A stretch of DNA of 64,000 nucleotides. Source: Streptomyces sp. NBC_01775 (lineage in GTDB: Bacteria; Actinomycetota; Actinomycetes; Streptomycetales; Streptomycetaceae). Position numbers and translations under genes: made by a program. Under the pieces are notes generated by a model that saw only the letters and a list, made by a program, of their open reading frames with translations, did not search any database and was not told the DNA's origin. Of this stretch, positions 35,996 to 43,318 are shown one piece after another (position 1 is the first letter of the stretch; every line of letters begins with the position of its first letter). The DNA lies in NCBI RefSeq assembly GCF_035917675.1, contig NZ_CP109104.1:1054001-1118000 (forward strand), given 5' to 3'.

Positions 35996-36643
35996 TCAGA
36001 GCTGGTGGATGACGGGTATGGACAGCGCGCCGCCGACGGCGGCGGCCAGGAGCGCGGGCAGGACTGCCCGCCACAGCGCCGCCCGTGCGGGACCCAGCAG
36101 CGCGGTGGCCAGCCGCGCCTGGAGCGCGGAGAGGCCCCTTCCGATCCAGAGCAGCGCGAGGACGGCCACTCCGCCGCCCAGGAGGTGCACCGTCCACGCT
36201 CCTGCGAGAGTGGGGCCGCCCCAGTCGGTCGCGGGGGTGGCATCGCCCATCCCGATCACGTCGCGCACCGGATAGCCGACGTTCAGCAGGACGAGGCTCA
36301 GGCCGTAGACGGCGACCATGGCGGCGATCACGTTGAGCGGGAGGCTCACGACGGCGTGCGCCAGGGCCCGGAGGGCGGGGCGGCGCCCGGGCTCTCCCGG
36401 CTTCCCCGGCTCCCCCGCTTCGATGCCCAGCAGCCGCCGCGCCAGGCCGCGTTGGACGCGCCCCGCAGGACCGCCGACGAGGGCGAGCGGCACACACAGA
36501 ATGCCGACGGGAGCGGCGAGCAGCGCGTAGGCCACCCGCCGCCAGGTCGCCGCGCGGAAGGGCTCCCGCAGGACGGTGGCCCAGGAGCGGCGGCGGGACT
36601 GGGGCGCGGTGGGCCGGGGTGCGGTGGGCGGGTGGATCGTCAT
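35996..36643 (-). CDS. Membrane protein resembling a detached kinase sensor domain
   Basis: A 215-residue protein with about four membrane helices. The region REPFRAATWRRVAYALLAAPVGILCVPLALVGGP, followed by RGLARRLLG, parallels the start of the neighbouring kinase (ALLYALLALPLALVALLLVV and ARGLLG). This suggests it is the same sensor fold without kinase domains. It lies 40 bases upstream of the kinase on the same strand and probably belongs to that operon, perhaps as a co-sensor. ATG 36643 follows GAGG closely; the open frame continues upstream to 36763. Confidence 0.75.
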   Translation of the reverse strand: MTIHPPTAPRPTAPQSRRRSWATVLREPFRAATWRRVAYALLAAPVGILCVPLALVGGPAGRVQRGLARRLLGIEAGEPGKPGEPGRRPALRALAHAVVSLPLNVIAAMVAVYGLSLVLLNVGYPVRDVIGMGDATPATDWGGPTLAGAWTVHLLGGGVAVLALLWIGRGLSALQARLATALLGPARAALWRAVLPALLAAAVGGALSIPVIHQL

Positions 36644-36778
36644 GTCCTCAGCCTGGTACGCCGAGGGGGCGCGGACGATGGTGCCAGCACGGAACTGCGG
36701 GGTTCGGTTTATCCCACCTCGGGCCACAACCCGGACCCTGCACGCAAACCGAAGAATCCGCACAACCCGGAAAGCGCG

Positions 36779-37570
36779 TCAGCCGGTGACGAAGTCCCGT
36801 ACCACGGGGGCCAGATCGCCGACAGGCACCTCGTGGAAGGCACCGGGCAGCGAGCGGAAGGCACCGTCCGGGAGCGCCTCGGCGGTGAGGCGGGCGGCCT
36901 CCTGGAGCATGGGCGTGCTGGCGTCGCTGCTCAGCACCAGCGCGGGGACCTTCACCCGCGCCAGGGTCGCGGCGGGCAGGGTGCCGTCACCCATCAGCGT
37001 CGTGTCGTAGGCGAGGGTGTGGGCCAGCTTCACCATGCCGTCCCACATGGGAGACTGCCGGGCGCCCTCGACGGCCTGCGGCGGGAGGCCGACGACCTCG
37101 GTCATGAAGTAGACGACCGCCTCACCGGGCGCGCCCTGCTCGTTCAGCTCGGTCAGCCGGGCGGAGTGGTTGAGGGACTGCGGCTGTCCCACGGCACCGG
37201 TGAAGGGCGGCTCGAACAGCACGATCCGCGACAGCGGGGCCCCGGCACGCGCGGCCTCCAGCAGGACGAAGGCGCCGGAGGACATCCCGTACCCGTACAC
37301 CTCTCCCCCGTCGGCCACGGCCCCGGCCACGGCCGCCAGGTCCTCGGCCTCGCGCGCGGGCGCGTACGGCGGGGTGTCGCCGCTGTCCCCCCTGCCCCTG
37401 CGGTCGTAGACGACGCCGCACAGGCCGAGGCCGGCCAGCCCGCGGGCGAGGGGCACTCCTGCCTCGCGGGCGCTCAGCGCCCCGCCCGCGACAAGAACGG
37501 GCGTGCCCTCCCCGTGGCGCTCATAGGCGATGGGGGTGCCATCCGGTGACATGACGGTACTGACGGCCAT
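36779..37570 (-). CDS. Alpha/beta hydrolase
   Basis: A 263-residue alpha/beta hydrolase. MSPDGTPIAYERHGEGTPVLVAGGAL is the usual opening, VVYDRRGRGDSGD is the conserved loop, the nucleophile elbow is YGYGMSSGAFVLLEAA (Ser near residue 99), and LPGAFHEVPVGD gives the catalytic His. The Asp is probably in VLSSDASTP. The substrate is unknown; members include esterases and haloperoxidase-like proteins. It ends 135 bases before the detached sensor gene on the same strand. ATG 37570 follows AGGGAGGG. Confidence 0.87.
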   Translation of the reverse strand: MAVSTVMSPDGTPIAYERHGEGTPVLVAGGALSAREAGVPLARGLAGLGLCGVVYDRRGRGDSGDTPPYAPAREAEDLAAVAGAVADGGEVYGYGMSSGAFVLLEAARAGAPLSRIVLFEPPFTGAVGQPQSLNHSARLTELNEQGAPGEAVVYFMTEVVGLPPQAVEGARQSPMWDGMVKLAHTLAYDTTLMGDGTLPAATLARVKVPALVLSSDASTPMLQEAARLTAEALPDGAFRSLPGAFHEVPVGDLAPVVRDFVTG

Positions 37571-37925
37571 GTGCGTTCCCTCCCTGTATGTACGTGTCTG
37601 TCAGACGCCGCTCCTGAGAACTTCTAGCAGAGGGGACCGACAACGGGCCCCGGCGCGCGGGCCGGAGGGCCGAGTGGGCGCAGCCGGAAGGGCTCAGTGC
37701 CTGTGTCGTCTTGAGAGTGGAAGGTTCTCCGGAGGATCGGGCGCTGCGCGGGCGAGCAGCGAGTCCTCGTGGATCAGATCCCGGCCCGGGATCTCGGCAA
37801 CCGCCTCTGGTCGAACTCGGAAACAACCGTGTCCGGCCGCGGGCTGACCGACGGACCTTCCCTGCCACAGCACCAGCCAGCGGCGTCCGCGGGCGTTGTC
37901 AGCTCCCTGGGGCAAGCTGGTGGCC
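37571..37925. other. Intergenic region of 355 bases with a 19-base palindrome
   Basis: No gene is supported here. The divergent starts of the hydrolase (37570) and the unknown protein (37926) flank it. AGATCCCGG-C-CCGGGATCT (37776-37794) is a perfect palindrome with 9-bp arms that could be a dimeric operator. I could not fix -35 and -10 elements for either gene. Confidence 0.5.
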
Positions 37926-39146
37926 ATGCGGACACTCTTCAACGGCGAGTTCAGCGTGGACTACGGCCAGATGTACATCGACAGCCGCGCCGAGGCCGAC
38001 ATCCACGAAGGCCCGGAGGCCGGTCTCCACGAGTGCTTCATGGGACAGCAGGCGGGACTGTGCGGGGCGGCCGTTCCCGGACACCTGTTCCTGCTGACCG
38101 GCATCAGCGAAGGCTCTGTTCCCCTCACCGTCGAACTGCACGAGGCGGAGCCGCCCTTGGACTTCGACGGCTGGGAGGACATCGTGGAGACGCCCTTCCG
38201 GGCCGCCTCCAACGACACGACACTGAACGAATGGGACGGCGAAGGGCGGGACCTCGGCCTGCCCGCGGGCACGTACCGCGCGCGTTACCACTGCCGTGGC
38301 ATGGACGAGGCCGTCGGCCTACGGCTGGAGGACGAGGCGGTGCTGGACGAGTACCTGCTCCAGTTCTGGCCCGCCCCGCATGAGAGCGACCGCGTCGTGA
38401 AGCAGACCAGCGAATCTGCCGCCTACTGGCACCAGTTCGCGAGTGAACTGCCACCGCCACCCACCCCCGAGGAACTGGCCGAGGCCGAACGCCTCACCCG
38501 CGAGAAGGAGGAGCAGGACGAACGAGAGCGGCGTGAGCGCGCCGAGAAGAGGGAATGGGGCGGGCGGCTGCCCAGCGACCGGCTGCGGAGCGTCGGCAAG
38601 GCTGCGGCAGGGCTGCGGACGCTTGATGTCGCCCTCGTACACGCGGTCGACGAGGCCGGGCCGGAGACCCAGCGCGCGATAGCCCGTTGGGCCGCACACC
38701 GTTCTTGCGACGTGGCCGGTCTCAGCGGCGCGGACTGGATCGCCCGCGGCCTGGCCGGACTGGACCGGGGCCTGCCCTTCTCACCGCCGCTGGACGACCC
38801 GAAGACAGCGCGGAATCTCCTCTCCTCCGACCCGCAGGTTCCCCACACCGTCATCACACGGCCGGACGGCACCAGCGACTCCCAGCAGGAAGTGGCGCTT
38901 TTCTCCCTGATCATCGCGGCGGACCCCGATCCACTCAAAGCCCTGCTCCTCGCACTCCACGCCGCCGCCGGCGCCCACGGCACCGGCTGGCATGATCTGC
39001 TCACCGAAGTCCGCAGCGAGTTCCCCGAGACAGCCCACGCTCCGCTGCCACCCGAGACCGTCCCGCCCAAGAAACGTCCGCATTACGGCAATGCGATACG
39101 TGCCGTGGCCGTGAAGCAACACCCGGGCGAGGAACCGCAACGGTGA
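37926..39146 (+). CDS. Large hypothetical protein with charged central helix
   Basis: A 406-residue protein I cannot name. Residues 1-150 look like a beta-rich domain: TLFNGEFSVDYGQMYIDSRAEAD, GLCGAAVPGHLFLLTGISEG and YLLQFWPAP. Residues 180-210 are an almost uninterrupted charged stretch (repeats of EREK/RERRERAEKRE), probably a single long helix. Residues 215-400 are a helical domain with ARWAAHRSCDVAGLSGADWI and ALLLALHAAAGAHGTGWHDLL. No signal or membrane helix is seen. ATG 37926 has a weak GGTGG site. It converges on the PTS genes across a long inverted repeat. Confidence 0.7.
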   Translation: MRTLFNGEFSVDYGQMYIDSRAEADIHEGPEAGLHECFMGQQAGLCGAAVPGHLFLLTGISEGSVPLTVELHEAEPPLDFDGWEDIVETPFRAASNDTTLNEWDGEGRDLGLPAGTYRARYHCRGMDEAVGLRLEDEAVLDEYLLQFWPAPHESDRVVKQTSESAAYWHQFASELPPPPTPEELAEAERLTREKEEQDERERRERAEKREWGGRLPSDRLRSVGKAAAGLRTLDVALVHAVDEAGPETQRAIARWAAHRSCDVAGLSGADWIARGLAGLDRGLPFSPPLDDPKTARNLLSSDPQVPHTVITRPDGTSDSQQEVALFSLIIAADPDPLKALLLALHAAAGAHGTGWHDLLTEVRSEFPETAHAPLPPETVPPKKRPHYGNAIRAVAVKQHPGEEPQR

Positions 39147-39173
39147 GAAGCTCGACGAGCCGGACGCCCGATC

Positions 39174-39269
39174 GTCTTCTCCCGGTCTTTCATCCCGCAT
39201 TCGGTGTCCGATCCAGTGGTGCCGGGTCGCACCAACCGCAGATTCCGGGACGAAAGAACGGGAGAAGAC
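39174..39269. terminator. Long inverted repeat between convergent genes
   Basis: Arms of 24 bases (39174-39197 and 39246-39269) pair at 22 positions around a 48-base loop; the arms begin GTCTTCTCCCG and end CGGGAGAAGAC. It begins 27 bases after one stop codon and ends 7 bases before the other (ulaA, 39277). It is probably a bidirectional terminator, but it is longer than the other hairpins in the window. Confidence 0.6.
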
Positions 39270-39276
39270 CCCCCTC

Positions 39277-40869
39277 TCAGGCCTCGGGCGGCGGGGGCGG
39301 CTTGGGGGCTCCGGCGGGCGGCGGGATCTTGGCGTAGCTCCGCGTCCCGGCCGCGTCACCGCCCGGTGCCGCCATGCCGGCCTTGGCCGCCTCCGCCGCG
39401 TCCCCCTGGCCCCCGCCGGGCAGGGCCGCGTCACGACGGGCACCCGGGTCCCAGCCCGGCTCCACGACGCGCTTTTGCACAGTGATCGCGCCGGCGAGCA
39501 CTGCGGCGCCGAGGAGCAGCATGAGCACGATGCCGCCCGCGTCACCGGCCTTGGCGGCGTAGCCGGTGAGGGCGCCGAACCAGCCGAAGTCCGCGTCGCC
39601 GAAGGTGGTGTTCTCGTTCCCGAACGCGCCCAGCACCTTCAGCAGCACGGCGGGCAGGAAGGTGATCAGCAGGCCGTTGCAGAACGAGCCGATGACGGCG
39701 CCGCGCCTGCCCCCGGTCGCGTTGCCGTAGACCCCGGAGGCACCGCCGGTGAAGAAGTGCGGGACCAGCCCCGGCAGCACCAGCGCGAGCCCGAAGGCGG
39801 GGTTGAGCACCCAGGCGAGCAGGGCCAGCATGCACAGGCCGCCGACGAAGCTGGAGAGGAAGCCGATGAGCACCGCGTTCTGCGCGTAGGGAAAGACGAT
39901 CGGCGCGTCCAGCGCGGGCACGGCGCCGGGGACGACCTTCTGCGCGATGCCCTGGAAGGCGGGTACGAGTTCGCCGAGGATCGTACGGACGCCGAAGAGG
40001 ATGACGGCGACCGCGATGCCGAACTGGAGGCCCTGCATGACGGCCTGCATCAGGTAGTTGCCGAGGTCGGTGGCCGCGGCGCCGTTGTCCGCCGCGAACG
40101 CCTTGAACGCGGTCTTCTCGCCCGCCTTGACGACGTAGACGACGGCCATGATCAGGTAGATCAGCAGCATGGACAGCGCCGTGGCGACCATCGAGTCCCG
40201 CAGGAAGCGCAGCCCTTCGGGCAGCTTCATGTCCTCGGTGCTGCGGCTGCGCTTGCCGACGAGCTGCCCCACCGCGCCCGCCGTGACATAACCGGCGGTG
40301 CCGAAGTGGCCGATGGCTACGGTGTTGTTGCCGGTGATGCGCTTGGTCCACGGGTGGGCGAAGGCGGGCATGGAGACGAGCATGATGCCCAGCAGGGCGC
40401 CGCCGAGCACCACCACGACCCAGGAGGAGAGCCCCGCCGTGGCCAGGACCATGGTCAGCAAGGTCGCCATGAACAGCATGTGGTGCCCCGTCAGGAAGAC
40501 GTAGCGCAGCGGGGTGAAGCGCGCCAGGACGAGGCTGAGCGCGAAGCCGACGATCATCAGCCACGCCACCCTGGCCCCGAACTGCGTCTGGGCGATGCCC
40601 ACGATCGCCTCATTGGTGGGGATCACCCCGTGCGCGCCGGTGGCGCCCTGGATCATCTCGCCCAGCGGCGCCAGCGAGCTGACGACCAGCCCGGCGCCCG
40701 CGTTGATGAGCAGAAAACCCAGCGTCGCCTTGATGGCGCCGCCGACTATCTGCCCCGTCGTCTTCTTCAGGGCGATCAGACCGGCCGCCGTGATGAGGCC
40801 GATGAGATACGCGGGGACGCTGAGGATCTCGTTGACGAGAAACTTCGCGACCGTGACCAGCAGGTCCAT
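39277..40869 (-). CDS. ulaA: PTS ascorbate-type transporter EIIC (UlaA/SgaT)
   Basis: A 530-residue membrane permease with about 11 helices. FLVNEILSVPAYLIGLITAAGLIALKK, GHHMLFMATLLTMVLATAG and HFFTGGASGVYGNATGG are typical of the L-ascorbate PTS EIIC family. It would import a sugar acid and phosphorylate it using the EIIA-EIIB protein encoded just upstream. The last 60 residues are a Pro/Gly/Ala tail not seen in the family core. ATG 40869 has GGAGG 5 bases upstream. No lactonase or other ascorbate catabolic gene is adjacent. Confidence 0.92.
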   Translation of the reverse strand: MDLLVTVAKFLVNEILSVPAYLIGLITAAGLIALKKTTGQIVGGAIKATLGFLLINAGAGLVVSSLAPLGEMIQGATGAHGVIPTNEAIVGIAQTQFGARVAWLMIVGFALSLVLARFTPLRYVFLTGHHMLFMATLLTMVLATAGLSSWVVVVLGGALLGIMLVSMPAFAHPWTKRITGNNTVAIGHFGTAGYVTAGAVGQLVGKRSRSTEDMKLPEGLRFLRDSMVATALSMLLIYLIMAVVYVVKAGEKTAFKAFAADNGAAATDLGNYLMQAVMQGLQFGIAVAVILFGVRTILGELVPAFQGIAQKVVPGAVPALDAPIVFPYAQNAVLIGFLSSFVGGLCMLALLAWVLNPAFGLALVLPGLVPHFFTGGASGVYGNATGGRRGAVIGSFCNGLLITFLPAVLLKVLGAFGNENTTFGDADFGWFGALTGYAAKAGDAGGIVLMLLLGAAVLAGAITVQKRVVEPGWDPGARRDAALPGGGQGDAAEAAKAGMAAPGGDAAGTRSYAKIPPPAGAPKPPPPPEA

Positions 40870-40943
40870 GCCGCCTCCGTGGACGCCGTAGCGGGTGTCG
40901 GGCGCCGTCAGCGGTGCTGGGGCGCCGTTAAGTCGAGTGGGTT

Positions 40944-40980
40944 GGCGTAAGACGTGCGGGACGGCGTAAGACGTGTGGGA
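40944..40980 (-). repeat. Direct repeat in the PTS operon spacer
   Basis: Two 18-base copies of GGCGTAAGACGTGYGGGA (40944-40961 and 40963-40980) differ at one base, in the 125-base gap between the EIIA-EIIB and EIIC genes. Possible slippage product or regulator half-sites. Confidence 0.5.
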
Positions 40981-40994
40981 CGCCGTGGATCAGC

Positions 40995-41831
40995 TCAGAC
41001 GTCATAGGTGTCGCGCAGGGTCTTGTCCACCTCGGTGGTCGAGGTGAAGTCCTCCACGACCTTCACCGGAATCCCCACGTCGCCCAGCGTCCTGGCGATC
41101 TCCCGGGAGGTGAGGATGGCCACCGCCTCGGACGCCTTGCCCTTGGCGGAGATCGTGTCGGTCGCCTCGACGGTGATGTTCTTGTCCCAGCCCCAGCGGT
41201 CCAGCACCTTCTCCAAGGTGTTCTTCAGGAAGAGGCTGGTGCCCACGCCGTTGCCGCAGACGGTGAGGATCTTCTGCACGGCGGCCCCCGCCGCCTTGAC
41301 GCCGACCGCCTCGGCACCGGCTGCGGCGCCGCTCTCCCCCTCGGTGCCGGCTGCGGCGCCGCCCTCCCCTTCGGTGCCGCCCGTCTGCTGTTCGAGCACC
41401 TGGTGCAGAGCCTCGGGCGTGGGCGCGTCCCGCAGCGAGGACTCGGTGGCGGGATCGCCCAGCAGCCGGGCGAGGGAGGCCATGGCCGCCGTGTGGGCCC
41501 CCGAATCCTGGGCGGCCAGCGCCACGACAAGGGTGACGGGGTCGTTCGTCTCGTGCCCGAACGTGACGGGCTCCGCCAGCCGCACCCAGGACATGCCGGT
41601 ACGCAGCACCGCGGGCGAGGGCCGGGCGTGCGCGAACGCGAAGCCCGGCGCGACGACGATGTACGGGCCGTGCTCCTCGACGTTCCGGATCATCTCGGCG
41701 GTGTATTCGTCGGTACTCGTGCCGCTGTCCACCAGCAGCTCACCCGCGGCACGGACCGCCGCACGCCAGTCGGCCGCCGGCACGCCGAGGCGGATGGCCT
41801 CGGCCGGCAGAAGTTCACTCAGGGACGCCAT
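40995..41831 (-). CDS. PTS EIIA-EIIB fusion, ascorbate type
   Basis: A 278-residue fusion. The EIIA domain (1-150) has the phospho-His68 in GFAFAHARPSP; the EIIB domain (186-278) has the phospho-Cys192 in LTVCGNGVGTSLF. In E. coli these are separate proteins (UlaC and UlaB). A linker with two copies of GTEGEGGAAA-like units (152-175) joins them. It relays phosphate from HPr to the substrate carried by the downstream EIIC. ATG 41831 is the family start. It is the first gene of the PTS operon; 214 bases without a gene precede it. Confidence 0.92.
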   Translation of the reverse strand: MASLSELLPAEAIRLGVPAADWRAAVRAAGELLVDSGTSTDEYTAEMIRNVEEHGPYIVVAPGFAFAHARPSPAVLRTGMSWVRLAEPVTFGHETNDPVTLVVALAAQDSGAHTAAMASLARLLGDPATESSLRDAPTPEALHQVLEQQTGGTEGEGGAAAGTEGESGAAAGAEAVGVKAAGAAVQKILTVCGNGVGTSLFLKNTLEKVLDRWGWDKNITVEATDTISAKGKASEAVAILTSREIARTLGDVGIPVKVVEDFTSTTEVDKTLRDTYDV

Positions 41832-42045
41832 GCACGGATCTTGGCATGTCCTCGATCGGCCACCCCAGGGGGTCCCCCGGGGGCCGGCTCAGAAGGCCCT
41901 GGTAGGGGCCGGACCAGGAGGCTCTGTGCGGGGCCGGACCGGGACGCCTGTGTCGGGTGGGGGCGCACTGGGTACCCGCTGCGACCACAGCCGGTCATAG
42001 CCGTCACAGAGCTGTAGGACCGTCACAGAGACGTAGGGAGGAAAC

Positions 42046-43206
42046 ATGCGCCTCGAATCCCTCGCCCCTCTTCTCACCCGTAACGGACCGTGGGCAACCG
42101 TCTACACCGATACGGCGCGGGCCACCGAGTCCGCCGGGGCCGAGCGGCGGCTCACGGCGCGCGCGGCGGGCGACGAGCTGATACGGCAGGGCGCCGATCC
42201 CCGGACCGCCGAGGCCGTGGTGGAGCGCCTGGCCGCGCTCTCGCCCAACGAGGAGCCGCACGGCGCTGCCGTGTTCGCCACCGAGGGTGAGGTCGTGCTC
42301 GGCCTGCCGCTCACCGAGCCGCCCGAGCGGGCGCGGGTGAGCTGGTCGGCACTGCCGCACCTGGGACCGCTGCCCGGCCTGATGCGGGAGAACCCGCTGT
42401 GCCTGACGGCCCGCATCGACCGGACCGGCGCCGACTTCGAGCTGCGCGACGCGTACGGCACCCGGCCCGCCGGGCAGGCGCTCGGCGAGGACTGGCCGGT
42501 GCACCGCACCGCCTCGGGCGACCCGTCCGAGCGGCACTTCCAGCTGCGGGTGGAGAACACCTGGGAGAGCAACGCGGGGCTGATCGCCGACGCGATATCC
42601 CAGCGCTTCCAGGAGACGGACGCCGATGTCCTGGTCCTCAGCGGAGACCCGCGCGAGCGCCGTGCCGTCCACGACCGGCTCCCCGAGCCGCTGCGCGAGG
42701 CCGCGATCGAGACCTCGCACGGCGGCCGGGCCGCCGGTGCCGACAGCGAGCTGCTCGACCGTGACACGCGGCGGGCCCGCGAGGAGTTCACCGAGCGGCA
42801 CACCGCCGAGGCCCTCGCCGGGCTGCGCGCCGGACACGCGGCGGGCGCCGCCCCCGCCACCGGGGCCGGCACGGCCGAGACCGTGCCGGCGCTGGTGGAG
42901 GCCGCGCGCGAGCACCGCGTCGGCACGCTGCTCATGCGGCCCGGCGGGCCGGACAGGGAGCAGGAGGTGTGGGTCGGCCCCGCCGCGGACCAGATCGGCG
43001 TACGCCGGTCCGAGTTGCAGTACCTGGGCGCTCCCGACCCGGCCGCCGCCCGCGCCGACGACGCGCTGCTGCGCTGCGCGGTGGCCACGGACGCGGAGGT
43101 CCTGGTGGCCGACACCGAGGAGGATCTGCCGGTGGGCGGCCTCGGCGCCCTGCTGCGCTGGACGTACGACGAGAATCCCGCGGGCCCGGCACCGGGCACC
43201 TCCTGA
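42046..43206 (+). CDS. Rv2629/Balon-like ribosome hibernation factor candidate (baeRF family)
   Basis: A 386-residue protein of the bacterial eRF1/Vms1-like (baeRF2) family. LLTRNGPWATVYTDTARATE opens the N-terminal domain, RHFQLRVENTWESNAGLIADAI the central Rossmann-like domain, and EHRVGTLLMRPGG with VGGLGALLRWTYDEN the C-terminal domain. It aligns by eye along its length with mycobacterial Rv2629, the actinobacterial relative of Balon, which occupies the A-site of idle ribosomes. No GGQ tripeptide is present, so it should not act as a release factor. ATG 42046 has GGGAGG about 6 bases upstream. Confidence 0.8.
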   Translation: MRLESLAPLLTRNGPWATVYTDTARATESAGAERRLTARAAGDELIRQGADPRTAEAVVERLAALSPNEEPHGAAVFATEGEVVLGLPLTEPPERARVSWSALPHLGPLPGLMRENPLCLTARIDRTGADFELRDAYGTRPAGQALGEDWPVHRTASGDPSERHFQLRVENTWESNAGLIADAISQRFQETDADVLVLSGDPRERRAVHDRLPEPLREAAIETSHGGRAAGADSELLDRDTRRAREEFTERHTAEALAGLRAGHAAGAAPATGAGTAETVPALVEAAREHRVGTLLMRPGGPDREQEVWVGPAADQIGVRRSELQYLGAPDPAAARADDALLRCAVATDAEVLVADTEEDLPVGGLGALLRWTYDENPAGPAPGTS

Positions 43207-43266
43207 GCACGTCCGACGGGGGCGTCCCTGCGAGATGTCCGCGGGACACCCGACGGGACGCCCGAC

Positions 43267-43300
43267 GGGATCTCCGGCAAGGCGTCCTGCCGGAGATCCC
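43267..43300. terminator. Perfect 13-bp-stem terminator
   Basis: GGGATCTCCGGCA pairs perfectly with TGCCGGAGATCCC around the loop AGGCGTCC, between the convergent hibernation-factor and ABC-F genes. Two copies of CCCGACGGGA lie just before it. This is one of the strongest hairpins in the window. Confidence 0.8.
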
Positions 43301-43318
43301 GCGGGCGTCCGGGAAGGA

